A stretch of 64,000 nucleotides of DNA from Stutzerimonas stutzeri (GTDB lineage: Bacteria; Pseudomonadota; Gammaproteobacteria; Pseudomonadales; Pseudomonadaceae). Made by a program: the position numbers and the translations under genes. Location of the stretch: positions 62,001-126,000 of the forward strand of contig NZ_JAMOIH010000001.1 in assembly GCF_024448955.1 (NCBI RefSeq), written 5' to 3'. A model generated the notes under the pieces. That model worked only from the letters and a program-made list of their open reading frames with translations, searched no databases and was not told where the DNA came from. Of this stretch, positions 32,858 to 41,725 are shown in pieces (the stretch's first letter is position 1; every line of letters starts with the position of its first letter).

Positions 32858-33751
32858 ATGCACTTTGCAAAAATCAGCAGTTCACTGGCTTTGGCCGTCA
32901 GCCTCGCCTTCACCAGCGCATTCGCCTCGGCACAAACAGCAGACACATCGGCCACACCTGCCGAGCAGGTGCAGCTGCAGCAGATTCGCAGCGCTACGCT
33001 GAAAATCACCTACGCCGATACGACCTTTCTGATTGATCCAATGCTCGCGAAGAAGGGCACTTACCCAGGCTTCGAGGGCACTTACCGCAGCGAACTCCGC
33101 AACCCGCTGGTCGAGCTGCCGATGCCGGCCGAAGAGGTCCTCGCTGGCGTCGATGCGGTGATCGTCACGCATACGCACCTGGACCATTGGGATGACGTCG
33201 CGCAGCAGATGTTGCCCAAGAATCTCCCGCTGTTCGTACAGAACGAATCCGATGCCGAGATCATCCGTGGGCAGGGCTTTCGCGATGTCCGGATCTTGAA
33301 GGACCAGGCGGAGTTCGGTGGCGTCACGCTAAGCAGGACCGGCGGCCAGCACGGTACCGACACGATGTTCGCTACACCTGAGCTCGCGGAGTCCCTCGGC
33401 GTTGCGATTGGTGTCGTCTTCGAAGCGCCAGAGCACAAAACGCTCTATCTGGCAGGCGATACCATCTGGCGCGACGAGGTCGACCAGGCGCTAACCCAAT
33501 ACGAGCCGGAAGTCATAGTGCTGAACGCGGGTTATGCGCAGGTGACTGGCTATAACGGCGCCATCATCATGGGCAAGGAAGATGTGCTGCGGGCCGCCCA
33601 GGCGGTGCCGGACGCAACCGTGGTGGCGACGCACATGGATGCCATCAACCATATGAGGCTGAGCCGTAAAGAGTTGAAAGGCTACGTTCAGGAGAAAGGC
33701 ATTCAGGAACGCGTCGAGATTCCCGAGGATGGGGCAACACTGAAGTTCTAA
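32858..33751 (+). CDS. Periplasmic metallo-beta-lactamase-fold hydrolase (UlaG-like)
   Basis: A 297-residue protein with a signal peptide (about 1-25, ending ASA) and an MBL-fold domain: LKITYADTTFLIDPML, the metal-binding HTHLDHWDD, GGQHGTD, TLYLAGDTIW and VVATHMDAINH. It resembles the UlaG/L-ascorbate-6-phosphate lactonase branch of the superfamily, but export argues for another substrate. The ATG at MHFAKISSS, preceded by CAGGAG, gives a proper signal peptide, so I prefer it to a start 43 codons upstream. It follows the second GlxA-type regulator on the same strand. Confidence 0.85.
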   Translation: MHFAKISSSLALAVSLAFTSAFASAQTADTSATPAEQVQLQQIRSATLKITYADTTFLIDPMLAKKGTYPGFEGTYRSELRNPLVELPMPAEEVLAGVDAVIVTHTHLDHWDDVAQQMLPKNLPLFVQNESDAEIIRGQGFRDVRILKDQAEFGGVTLSRTGGQHGTDTMFATPELAESLGVAIGVVFEAPEHKTLYLAGDTIWRDEVDQALTQYEPEVIVLNAGYAQVTGYNGAIIMGKEDVLRAAQAVPDATVVATHMDAINHMRLSRKELKGYVQEKGIQERVEIPEDGATLKF

Positions 33752-33912
33752 GCTGGCTTGGGGCCGCCTTATCAGGGCGGCCCACCTGCCCTAGCCAGGG
33801 CTTCTAACGCCGTTGCAGTCGAGCGGGCGGCTGGCGGATGATCCAGTGAAACGGGGCTTTGCACCGACTCCATCATGCTCAAGAATGTAGCTCAGGTCTG
33901 AAACGATCAATG

Positions 33913-33961
33913 ATTGTATACAATTTCTGGAGATTTATTTGTCAGCATGTGTACAATTGAG
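33913..33961. promoter_or_regulatory. Palindromic GntR-type operator region upstream of allE
   Basis: ATTGTATACAAT at 33913-33924 is a perfect 12-base palindrome, and TGTGTACAATTG near 33950 repeats its right half. Both lie in an AT-rich patch 65-115 bases before allE. TTGTATACAA-type sites are commonly bound by GntR/FadR-family repressors. No GntR gene lies beside allE, so the regulator would be encoded elsewhere. Confidence 0.5.
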
Positions 33962-34026
33962 CACATAGCTCCGCACCCAGCCTGCGGCCATCTCGACCGC
34001 AGGCATCACCAACAAGAGGGAGTCAT

Positions 34027-34866
34027 ATGGCAAACACAAGGTACTACGCCCCCACTGGCGGGCACCCAGCTCAGACTGAGTTGCTGACCGATCGCGCGAT
34101 GTTCACGGAGGCCTACGCTGTCATTCCGAAGGGCGTGATGCGCGACATCGTCACCAGCCATTTGCCCTTCTGGGACAACATGCGCATGTGGGTGCTCGCC
34201 CGCCCGCTGTCCGGCTTCGCCGAGACCTTCTCCCAGTACATCGTTGAACTGGCCGACGGCGGTGGCAGCGAAAAGCCCGAGCAGGATCCGAACGCCGAAG
34301 GCGTACTCTTTGTGGTCGATGGCGAGTTCACCCTGACCCTCGAAGGCACCCAGCACGTCATGCGTCCGGGCGGCTACGCCTTTATCCCGCCGGCGGCTAA
34401 ATGGAGCCTGCGCAACAACAGCGGCGCCCCTGCGCGCTTCCACTGGGTACGCAAGTACTACCAGGCCGTCGAAGGGCTGCCATATCCGGAAGCGTTCGTC
34501 ACCAACGAGCAGGACGTCGAGCCGATCGCGATGCCGGGCACCGATGGCAAGTGGGTCACTACTCGCTTCGTCGACATGAGCGATATGCGCCATGACATGC
34601 ACGTGAACATCGTGACCTTCGAGCCGGGCGCGGTGATCCCGTTCGCCGAAACCCACGTGATGGAGCACGGCCTGTACGTACTGGAAGGCAAGGCCGTCTA
34701 TCGCCTGAACCAGGACTGGGTCGAAGTGGAAGCCGGCGACTACATGTGGCTACGCGCCTTCTGCCCGCAGGCCTGCTACTCCGGCGGCCCCGGCAAGTTC
34801 CGCTACCTGCTGTACAAGGATGTGAACCGTCACATGGACCTGGGCAAATACAACCACCGGGCCTGA
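34027..34866 (+). CDS. allE: (S)-ureidoglycine aminohydrolase
   Basis: A 279-residue bicupin that releases ammonia from (S)-ureidoglycine to give (S)-ureidoglycolate in purine/allantoin breakdown. The first cupin includes GVLFVVDGEFTLTLEG and GGYAFIPPAAKW; the second holds the Mn2+-binding set FAETHVMEH (Glu, His, His) and the Gln of FCPQACYSGG. The length and order match the family throughout. AAGAGGGAG precedes the ATG. It stands alone, without allantoate or ureidoglycolate genes nearby. The upstream palindrome suggests GntR-type control. Confidence 0.92.
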   Translation: MANTRYYAPTGGHPAQTELLTDRAMFTEAYAVIPKGVMRDIVTSHLPFWDNMRMWVLARPLSGFAETFSQYIVELADGGGSEKPEQDPNAEGVLFVVDGEFTLTLEGTQHVMRPGGYAFIPPAAKWSLRNNSGAPARFHWVRKYYQAVEGLPYPEAFVTNEQDVEPIAMPGTDGKWVTTRFVDMSDMRHDMHVNIVTFEPGAVIPFAETHVMEHGLYVLEGKAVYRLNQDWVEVEAGDYMWLRAFCPQACYSGGPGKFRYLLYKDVNRHMDLGKYNHRA

Positions 34867-34879
34867 TTCTCACATCGAA

Positions 34880-34913
34880 CGCCCTCCTCGCCTCTCGGCC
34901 AGGAGGGCGTTTT
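34880..34913 (+). terminator. Rho-independent terminator after allE
   Basis: A 9-base-pair stem (CGCCCTCCT and AGGAGGGCG) with a 12-base loop followed by TTTT, 13 bases after the allE stop codon. Confidence 0.8.
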
Positions 34914-34978
34914 CATTTCTGCGGTTCGTTCACTTGGGCATGCGCTACGACTGGACAATGGGCTGCGCTCGCGACTGT

Positions 34979-35030
34979 CCGATAATCGCCCAACCCAGAG
35001 CCAACGGAACGGATGCCGTTCGATAATCGC
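34979..35030 (+). promoter_or_regulatory. Repeated CGATAATCGC elements upstream of TRAP operon
   Basis: CCGATAATCGCCC begins at 34979, and a second CGATAATCGC lies at 35021-35030 in the same orientation, 41 bases on. The 13-base form recurs exactly before aroQ and before quiC, always pointing toward the gene. The sites lie 145-200 bases upstream of the TRAP binding-protein ATG. I take them as binding sites of a shared regulator of hydroaromatic catabolism; the protein is not identified. Confidence 0.55.
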
Positions 35031-35176
35031 ACACTAAGCGGATTGTCCAATTGAATAGCCGGACGGGAGCTATCAGGATTCAACCGCGACACGATCTACG
35101 GACCCGCTGGGCGAAACCGTCCCTGCCGTGAGTCGCGCAGATCGCACATAACAACAATGAATAAAAGGACTACGCG

Positions 35177-36238
35177 ATGCTCAAGCTCCCCAAGGCGCTG
35201 CTCTCCTTGTTTGCGCTCGGCTCCCTCGCCTTGCACGCTCCTGCTCAGGCCGACGAGCCGGTGGTCACTCTCAAGCTGGCTCACTTTCTTCCGGCCCACT
35301 CGGTAACGCAGGCGGACTTCCTCAAGCCCTGGACCGAGAAGATCACCCAGGAATCCAACGGCCGCATCCAGTTTCAGTTCTATCCTTCGATGCAGCTCGG
35401 CGGCACGCCTCCGCAATTGGTCGATCAGGTCCGTGACGGCGTCGCCGATATCGTTTGGACGCTGCCCGGCTACACCAGCGGTCGCTTTCCACTGACCGCG
35501 GCTTTCGAATTGCCCTTCATGAGCCGTTCCTCCGAGGCCAGCAGCCAGGCCATGTGGGACTTTCTCGAGAAGCATGGGCAGAAGGAATTCGCCGATATGC
35601 ATTTGCTGGCGACCCATCTGACCGATGGCGCGCTGGTGCATACCACCGACAAGCCGATCAAGAAAATGGCGGACTTCCGCGGCCTCAAGCTGCGCGCGGC
35701 CAACCGTACCGCGACCAAAACCATTTCCCTGCTCGGCGCCACGCCGGTGGCAATGCCGGTGCCGCAGGTGCCCGAAGCTCTCTCCAAAGGCGTGGTCGAT
35801 GGTGCCGTGCTGCCTTGGGACGTAGTCCCGGCGCTCAAGCTGCATGAGTTGGTGAAGTACCACACCGAAACCGCCCCCGGCATGCCGGCGCTGATGCACA
35901 CCGCATTGGTGGTGGCGATGAACAAGAACACCTATGAAAACCTGCCGGACGACCTGAAGAAGGTCATCGACGATAACAGCGGCCGCGCGCTTTCTCGCGA
36001 GGCGGGCCGCATCTGGGATAACCAGGTCGTCGAGACCGGCCACAATCTCGCCGAGTCCCGCGGCAACGAGATCTACGTACTGACTCCCGAGGAGCAGGCA
36101 AAGTGGATGAAGGCCACCAGCCGCGTCAGTGAGGGCTGGATTGAGGAAGTCGAGGACAAAGGTTACGAGAACGGCGAAGCGCTGCTCGAAGACGCCCGCC
36201 AATTGATCGAGCACTACAACGCTCAGCTGCCCCGCTGA
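35177..36238 (+). CDS. dctP: TRAP transporter substrate-binding protein (DctP family)
   Basis: A 353-residue periplasmic binding protein with a signal peptide (about 1-25, ending AQA). Family stretches: VVTLKLAHFLPAHSVTQADF, the IQFQFYPSMQLGGTPPQLVDQ region, and the conserved Arg in FRGLKLRAANR that binds the substrate carboxylate. It delivers an organic acid to the DctQM permease encoded next. The gene context (pca genes, quiC, OprD porin, shared upstream element) suggests an aromatic or hydroaromatic acid such as quinate, shikimate or protocatechuate; this is inference. Confidence 0.92.
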   Translation: MLKLPKALLSLFALGSLALHAPAQADEPVVTLKLAHFLPAHSVTQADFLKPWTEKITQESNGRIQFQFYPSMQLGGTPPQLVDQVRDGVADIVWTLPGYTSGRFPLTAAFELPFMSRSSEASSQAMWDFLEKHGQKEFADMHLLATHLTDGALVHTTDKPIKKMADFRGLKLRAANRTATKTISLLGATPVAMPVPQVPEALSKGVVDGAVLPWDVVPALKLHELVKYHTETAPGMPALMHTALVVAMNKNTYENLPDDLKKVIDDNSGRALSREAGRIWDNQVVETGHNLAESRGNEIYVLTPEEQAKWMKATSRVSEGWIEEVEDKGYENGEALLEDARQLIEHYNAQLPR

Positions 36239-36246
36239 ACGAAGCA

Positions 36247-36273
36247 GGCGGTACTGCCAGTGACGGTACCGCC
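36247..36273 (+). other. Intergenic hairpin between binding protein and permease genes
   Basis: GGCGGTAC and GTACCGCC form a perfect 8-base-pair stem with an 11-base loop, directly after the dctP stop codon and with no T run. Hairpins in this position usually protect the upstream binding-protein mRNA from 3' decay, so that it is made in excess over the permease. Confidence 0.55.
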
Positions 36274-36285
36274 CCGGAGAATCAA

Positions 36286-36813
36286 ATGAGTGAACCTGTA
36301 GTTCAGGTTGCCGTCGCGCCTGTAGATGCGGTCGGCCGCCTGCTCAATGCCCTTTCGCGTCTGCTCGCCTTCATCGGCGGCCTGCTGCTGGTGGCGATGA
36401 CGCTGATGGCGACATACAGCATCGCCATGCGCGCCGTGTTCGACGAGCCGCTGCTTGGCGACGTCGAGCTGGTGCAGATGGGCTGCGGCATCGCCATCGT
36501 TTTCTTTCTGCCGCTGTGCCAGCTGCATCGGGGCAACGTCATTGTCGACGTCTTCACTCTGCATGCTTCCGAACGGGTACGTCGCACACTGGACACCCTC
36601 GGCGGGGTGCTGATGGCAATGGCCGCCGCCCTGCTGGCATGGCGTTCGGTCATCGGCACTGTCGATGCCTACGGCACCGGCGAGGAGTCGATCATCATGG
36701 GATTGCCGATCTGGTGGTCGATGACCGCCTTCGCTCCTGGTTTCGCATTGCTGGCGCTGGTGTCGCTGTATACCGCCTGGCAGGATTTTCGTGGTGAGGG
36801 TAAACCCGCATGA
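36286..36813 (+). CDS. dctQ: TRAP transporter small permease (DctQ family)
   Basis: A 175-residue inner-membrane protein with four predicted helices (about 20-45, 58-80, 100-122 and 140-163). The family's LLGDVELVQMGCGIAIVFFLP and GNVIVDVFT segments are present. It pairs with the large DctM permease and contacts the binding protein. GGAG precedes the ATG, and the stop overlaps the dctM start (ATGA), so translation is coupled. Confidence 0.9.
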   Translation: MSEPVVQVAVAPVDAVGRLLNALSRLLAFIGGLLLVAMTLMATYSIAMRAVFDEPLLGDVELVQMGCGIAIVFFLPLCQLHRGNVIVDVFTLHASERVRRTLDTLGGVLMAMAAALLAWRSVIGTVDAYGTGEESIIMGLPIWWSMTAFAPGFALLALVSLYTAWQDFRGEGKPA

Positions 36814-38132
36814 GCAGTGTTGAAATCGGCGGATTATTCCTCGCCATCCTTCTGGTATTGCTGGTGGTGCGTATCCCGATCGCCATCGCCATGCTGCTGA
36901 CCGGCATCGGCGGCTACGTGTCCATCAGTGGCTGGTCGCCATTACTGAGCTACATCAAGACCGTCGCCTATGCACGGTTCACTGTCTATGACCTTTCGGT
37001 GATTCCCCTCTTTCTACTGATGGGTCAGTTTGCCTCTCGCGGCGGCTTGGCGGCGGGCCTGTTCCGCTCCGCGGCGGCGATGATCGGCCACTGGCGCGGC
37101 GGCCTGGCGATGTCAGCGATAGGCTCTTGCGCCGCCTTCGGCGCGGTCTGCGGATCATCCATCGCCACCGCAGCTACCATGGGCCAGGTCGCCCTGCCCG
37201 AACTCAAGAAGTACAACTACTCCGGCTCGCTCGCGGTCGGCAGCCTGGCCGCTGGCGGCACCCTGGGCATTCTCATTCCGCCTTCAGTGGTGCTGGTGAT
37301 CTACGCCATCCTGGCCCAGGAAAACATCTCGTCGTTGTTCATGGCCGCGTTCATTCCCGGCGTGCTGGCGGCAGTCGGCTACATGATCGCGATCGCCATC
37401 TACGTACGCATGAACCCCGACGCAGGCCCGGCGCAGCCGCGCATGAGCTGGCGTCAGCGGCTGGCCGCGCAGAAAGGCGTATGGCCGGTGCTGCTTATAT
37501 TCCTGCTGGTTCTCGGTGGCATCTATAGCGGCTGGTTCACACCAACCGAGGCCGCAGCAATCGGCACCGTGGGCACCGGATTCTTCGCCGTGGTGCTGGG
37601 CGGCATGCGTTGGGCAGGGTTCAAGGAAGTGCTCTACGGCACGGCGGTGACGACAGGAATGATCTTCATGATCCTGCTCGGCGCCGACGTCATGAACTCC
37701 TTTCTCGCTGTCTCTCAGCTGCCGGTGGCATTGGCCGAGGCCATCACCAACAGCGGTGTCGGCCCCTTCGTGGTGCTCGCCGGGATCCTGATCCTGTACC
37801 TGATCCTCGGCTGTGTGATGGACACCATGTCGATGATCCTGCTGACCATTCCGATCTTCTTCCCGCTGATCATGGGCCTGGACTTCTACGGCCTGGACCA
37901 GACCGAGAAGGCCATCTGGTTCGGCATTCTCGCGCTGATGGTGGTGGAAATCGGCATGATCACCCCGCCGGTGGGGATGAACGTCTATGTGATCAGCAGC
38001 ATGGCCCGCGACGTGACCCTGCGCGACGCCTTTCGCGGCGTGGTGCCCTTCCTCATTTCCGACATAGTTCGCGTGGTGATTCTGGTGCTGTTCCCCTCCA
38101 TCACCCTCTGCCTGGTGCGGTGGCTGACATGA
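36810..38132 (+). CDS. dctM: TRAP transporter large permease (DctM family)
   Basis: A 440-residue sodium-driven permease with about twelve helices. Conserved stretches include GGLAAGLFRSAAAMIGHWRGG, AAFGAVCGSSIATAATMGQVA, GTLGILIPPSVVLVIYAILAQ (given in outline), and the C-terminal EIGMITPPVGMNVYVI. It moves the acid captured by DctP into the cytoplasm. It is followed by the OprD-type porin gene, which completes an outer- to inner-membrane uptake route. Confidence 0.92.
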   Translation: MSSVEIGGLFLAILLVLLVVRIPIAIAMLLTGIGGYVSISGWSPLLSYIKTVAYARFTVYDLSVIPLFLLMGQFASRGGLAAGLFRSAAAMIGHWRGGLAMSAIGSCAAFGAVCGSSIATAATMGQVALPELKKYNYSGSLAVGSLAAGGTLGILIPPSVVLVIYAILAQENISSLFMAAFIPGVLAAVGYMIAIAIYVRMNPDAGPAQPRMSWRQRLAAQKGVWPVLLIFLLVLGGIYSGWFTPTEAAAIGTVGTGFFAVVLGGMRWAGFKEVLYGTAVTTGMIFMILLGADVMNSFLAVSQLPVALAEAITNSGVGPFVVLAGILILYLILGCVMDTMSMILLTIPIFFPLIMGLDFYGLDQTEKAIWFGILALMVVEIGMITPPVGMNVYVISSMARDVTLRDAFRGVVPFLISDIVRVVILVLFPSITLCLVRWLT

Positions 38133-38246
38133 CCCCGACCGGCTAATCGAATTGCCGCCGGCGGCGGCTGCTTCACTCCCCCTCGCTTTCGAACATCCGC
38201 AACGGCGGAGGGGAGCCCTCAACCTTGAAAAAGGAAAACAACAACA

Positions 38247-39503
38247 ATGAAACACCACACCACCCAAGCAAGCCGCATCCTCGCACCCACCCTGCTCGCC
38301 GCGACCATCGCCGCCCTTGCTCCACTGAGCGCCAGCGCCGAAGGATTCGTCGAAGACACCACGATCACGGTGAACGCGCGCAACTTCTACATCGGTCGTG
38401 AGTTCCGCGATGACAGCGTCGACCGCACCAAGGCCGAGGAATGGACCCAGAGCTTCATCCTCAACATCCAGTCTGGCTACACGCCTGGCCCGGTCGGTTT
38501 TGGCGTCGATGTGCTCGCCGGTCTGGCGGTCAAGCTCGACGGCGGCCGCGGCACCTACGGCACCGCATTGCTGCCGCGCCACAGCGATGGCCGCCCGGCC
38601 GACGACTACGGCCGCTTTGGCGTCGCCGCCAAAGCGAAAATCTCCAACACCGAACTGAAGGTCGGCGAGATGATGCCGGTGCTGCCGATCCTGCGATCGG
38701 ACGATGGCCGCTCGCTGCCCCAGACCTTCGAGGGTGGCATGATCACTGCCAAGGAAATCGACGGCCTGACGCTCTACGGCGGCCAGTTCCGCCAGAACAG
38801 CCCGCGTGACGACGCCAGCATGGAAGACATGAGCTTCGCCGGTGGCGTCTCCGATCGTTTCAACTTCATCGGCGGCGAATACACCTTTAACGACAAGCGC
38901 ACCACCGTCGGCTTGTGGACGGCCGAGTTGAAGGACGTATATGAACAGCAGTACGTGCAACTGCTGCACACCCAGCCACTGGGCGACGACCTAGCTTTGA
39001 CGGCCAACCTCGGCTATTTCCAGGGCGAGGAAGACGGCAGCGCCCGCGCCGGCGAGCTGGACAACAAGACCTACTCCGGCCTGTTCGGCCTGAAGACTGG
39101 CGGCAACACCTTCTACGTCGGTCTGCAGAAGGTCAGCGGCGATACCTGGATGCGCGTCAACGGTACCAGCGGCGGCACACTGGCAAACGACAGCTTCAAC
39201 AACAGCTATGACAATGCCGACGAACGCTCCTGGCAGCTGCGCCACGACTACAACTTCGCCGCCATGGGCATTCCCGGCCTGACCCTGATGAACCGATACA
39301 TCAGCGGCGACAACATTGACGTAGCCGGCAGTGACGACGGAAAGGAATGGGGTCGCGAAACCGAGCTGGCCTACACCATCCAGAGCGGTCCGGCGAAAAG
39401 TCTCAACATCAAGTGGCGCAACTCGAGCTTCCGCTCCGAGGCCAACACTCGCGACCTCGACGAGAACCGCCTGATCTTCAACTACCCGCTGTCGATCCTG
39501 TAA
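38247..39503 (+). CDS. OprD-family outer-membrane porin
   Basis: A 418-residue porin with a signal peptide (about 1-32, ending ASA). Family features: GFVEDTTITVNARNFYIGREF at the mature N-terminus, WTQSFILNIQSGYTPGPVGFG, the GTALLPRHSDGRPADDYGRFG region and the terminal strand DLDENRLIFNYPLSIL. OprD porins admit small carboxylates; members of the OpdK/BenF branch take vanillate, benzoate or other aromatic acids. Its place after the TRAP operon suggests it imports the same substrate. A terminator follows. Confidence 0.92.
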   Translation: MKHHTTQASRILAPTLLAATIAALAPLSASAEGFVEDTTITVNARNFYIGREFRDDSVDRTKAEEWTQSFILNIQSGYTPGPVGFGVDVLAGLAVKLDGGRGTYGTALLPRHSDGRPADDYGRFGVAAKAKISNTELKVGEMMPVLPILRSDDGRSLPQTFEGGMITAKEIDGLTLYGGQFRQNSPRDDASMEDMSFAGGVSDRFNFIGGEYTFNDKRTTVGLWTAELKDVYEQQYVQLLHTQPLGDDLALTANLGYFQGEEDGSARAGELDNKTYSGLFGLKTGGNTFYVGLQKVSGDTWMRVNGTSGGTLANDSFNNSYDNADERSWQLRHDYNFAAMGIPGLTLMNRYISGDNIDVAGSDDGKEWGRETELAYTIQSGPAKSLNIKWRNSSFRSEANTRDLDENRLIFNYPLSIL

Positions 39504-39558
39504 TCGCCGTACCCGTTTTGCTCCCGTAGTACGCGCCTCTCCTGCGCGTGATTGCTTC

Positions 39559-39583
39559 GGCCCGTCATCGACGGGCCTTTTTT
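39559..39583 (+). terminator. Rho-independent terminator after OprD-family porin gene
   Basis: GGCCCGT and ACGGGCC form a 7-base-pair GC-rich stem with a 5-base loop followed by six T. It ends the TRAP-porin unit. The next genes are on the other strand. Confidence 0.85.
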
Positions 39584-39787
39584 CGTCGGGTGTTAGGCAC
39601 GCCGGTTACGTTGGCTGATGACCACGTGCAAATGGACACACTACCCACAATGCGATCCGGGCCGAGGGCGCGCCGAGTGCAGCCTTGGAGCGTACCGTCA
39701 AGGATGGAAGGCGGGCAGCGGAGCGCCACGCAGAACAGCGACGAACGATTAGCCCTCTCACGGAAGGAGAGAACTGAGAAAAAGCGG

Positions 39788-40198
39788 TCAGAGAGCGCCT
39801 TGCGGCTGCTCCAGCGACTCCACCCCCATCTCGTCAAACACCTCTTCGGCGAGGTGAAAGGTGGCATTGGCGGCGGGGATGCCGCAGTAGATTGCGCTCT
39901 GCAGCAACACTTCCTTGATCTCGTCGCGCGTCACGCCGTTGTTCTTCGCAGCGCGCAGATGCAGCTTCAGCTCACCCTCGCGGTTCATGCCGATTAGCAT
40001 CGCGATGGTGATCAGGCTACGCGTATGCCGTGGCAGACCGGGGCGGGTCCAGATGTCACCCCAGGCATGCCGAGTGATCATCTCCTGAAACTCTTCGTTG
40101 AACGGTGTTATGTGCTGCAGGCTGCGGTCTACGTGTGCATCGCCCAGTACCGCGCGGCGTACCTGCATGCCCGCTTCGTATCGTTCTTTCTCGTCCAC
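39788..40198 (-). CDS. pcaC: 4-carboxymuconolactone decarboxylase
   Basis: A 136-residue AhpD-fold enzyme that decarboxylates gamma-carboxymuconolactone to beta-ketoadipate enol-lactone in protocatechuate breakdown. It matches pseudomonad PcaC closely: MDEKERYEAGMQVRRAVLGD, ITRHAWGDIWTRPGLPRHTRS, NREGELKLHLRAA and IYCGIPAANATFHLA. The start is GTG. It is the last gene of the minus-strand unit pcaHG-zapE-AEC-pcaB-pcaC, 73 bases after pcaB. pcaD, the next step, is not in the window. Confidence 0.95.
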   Translation of the reverse strand: MDEKERYEAGMQVRRAVLGDAHVDRSLQHITPFNEEFQEMITRHAWGDIWTRPGLPRHTRSLITIAMLIGMNREGELKLHLRAAKNNGVTRDEIKEVLLQSAIYCGIPAANATFHLAEEVFDEMGVESLEQPQGAL

Positions 40199-40271
40199 TG
40201 CGTTGACCCCGATCGGTAAGGTTCATGTTCGGCCGACTGCACGTTGTCGTGACGCACAGCAGGCCACTGCG

Positions 40272-41627
40272 TTAAAGGCTTCGATGCTCAGCCACCGCAC
40301 GCTCGACCCAGCGTCGTGCCTGGCCCAGGTAGAACGACGGATCGAGCAGGCGATCCAGCTCGGCATCGTTCAGCTGTTGGCGCACCTCCGCGGTTTCGCC
40401 GAGCACGCCGCGCAGGTGTCGTCCGTCGGCAACGGCCCGTTTGCAGCACCCCTCGACCAAATGATGGGCCGATTCACGCCCGATCCGTTGCGCAAGGGCG
40501 ATGCTCACCGCCTCCGCCAATACGAGACCGCGCGTCTGTTCGAGATTGCTGGCCATGCGCTCGGCATCGACCTCCAATCCCGCGATAGCGAGCAGCGCCT
40601 GCTGTAGCGAACCGGAAACCAGGCAGCAGAGCTCGGGCAGGGTTTCCCATTCCGCGTGCCACAGCCCGAGGCTGCGCTCATGCTCATGCGGCATGGCGCT
40701 CAGCAGCGTGGCGACCAGTCCGGGCGCGCGAACGGCCGCGCTGATCATCACGGCGCTGCCGACGGGGTTGCGCTTGTGCGGCATGGTGGATGATCCGCCC
40801 TTGCCTGGTGCCGAGGGTTCGAAGACTTCGCCGACATCGGTCTGCATCAGCAGCGACAGGTCGCGCCCGAGCTTGCCCAGGCTGCCAGCGATCATTCCCA
40901 GCAGGCCAGCGAACTCCACCAGGCGGTCACGCTGGGTGTGCCAGGGTTGATCGGGCAGGCTTAGCTTCAATTCCTCAGCCAGTGCCTGGCTGACCGGCCA
41001 GGCCTGCTCACCGAGCGCCGCTAGGGAACCGGAAGCGCCGCCAAACTGCAGGCAGAGCAGACGCGATTTGATCTCCTGCAGCCGTTGGCGGTGACGATTG
41101 ATCGCACCGAGCCAGCCGGCGATCTTCATGCCCAGCGTCACTGGCGTCGCATGCTGCAGCCAGGTGCGCCCGGCCATGGGCGTATCGACATGACGCTCGG
41201 CCTGCAGGGCTAGGCTGTCACCGAGGCTTGCAAGATCGCCCTCCAGCAAAGCGATGGCCTGGCGCAGCTGCAGCACCAGACCGGTGTCCATGGCGTCCTG
41301 GCTGGTCGCGCCCAGATGCACATACTTTTCCGCCTCGGCATCCTGCTCAACGACGCGTTTGCCTAACGCCTTAGCCAGCGGAATGGCGGAGTTGCCCGCC
41401 GTGACGATGGCCTGCGCCAGCGCTACCGGGTCATAGAACTCGGCGTTGCATGCGGCTTCGATAGGCGCGACCGCTGACGGCGGAATCACACCACACCGTG
41501 CTTCTGCACGGGCCAGCGCCGCTTCGAAATCCAGCATGCCCTGTAGCCGGCCGTCGTCGGAAAACACTTGGCGCATCTTCCCACTCGTGAAGTAGGCGTC
41601 GAAGAGTTGGTGGGTGCCCCGGTTCAA
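40272..41627 (-). CDS. pcaB: 3-carboxy-cis,cis-muconate cycloisomerase
   Basis: A 451-residue member of the fumarase/aspartase superfamily that lactonises beta-carboxy-cis,cis-muconate. It begins (M)NRGTHQLFDAYFTSG, and shows the family's SAIPLAKALGKRV, HLGATSQDAMDTGLVLQ and signature loop GKGGSSTMPHKRNPVGS. I choose the TTG start because AGGAG lies eight bases before it and the protein then begins like known PcaB; the frame runs nine codons further upstream without a better site. It lies after the AEC permease gene and before pcaC. Confidence 0.94.
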   Translation of the reverse strand: MNRGTHQLFDAYFTSGKMRQVFSDDGRLQGMLDFEAALARAEARCGVIPPSAVAPIEAACNAEFYDPVALAQAIVTAGNSAIPLAKALGKRVVEQDAEAEKYVHLGATSQDAMDTGLVLQLRQAIALLEGDLASLGDSLALQAERHVDTPMAGRTWLQHATPVTLGMKIAGWLGAINRHRQRLQEIKSRLLCLQFGGASGSLAALGEQAWPVSQALAEELKLSLPDQPWHTQRDRLVEFAGLLGMIAGSLGKLGRDLSLLMQTDVGEVFEPSAPGKGGSSTMPHKRNPVGSAVMISAAVRAPGLVATLLSAMPHEHERSLGLWHAEWETLPELCCLVSGSLQQALLAIAGLEVDAERMASNLEQTRGLVLAEAVSIALAQRIGRESAHHLVEGCCKRAVADGRHLRGVLGETAEVRQQLNDAELDRLLDPSFYLGQARRWVERAVAEHRSL

Positions 41628-41725
41628 TACATGTGCTCCTGTGCTAACCAACAAAATGAGGCGTTTCTGCGCTGTGTCCCGCTGTGATAGTGGTACGCCA
41701 ATTCACCTGATAGAGAGCCCCGCCA

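Noticed and set aside
33761..33783. GC-rich hairpin after the metallo-hydrolase gene as an intrinsic terminator
   Set aside because: The 8-base-pair stem is real but no T run follows, so intrinsic termination is not supported.
37284..38969. Long minus-strand open frame (561 codons) across dctM and the OprD-family gene
   Set aside because: His/Gly/Glu-rich nonsense translation opposite two clearly recognised genes and crossing their intergenic region.
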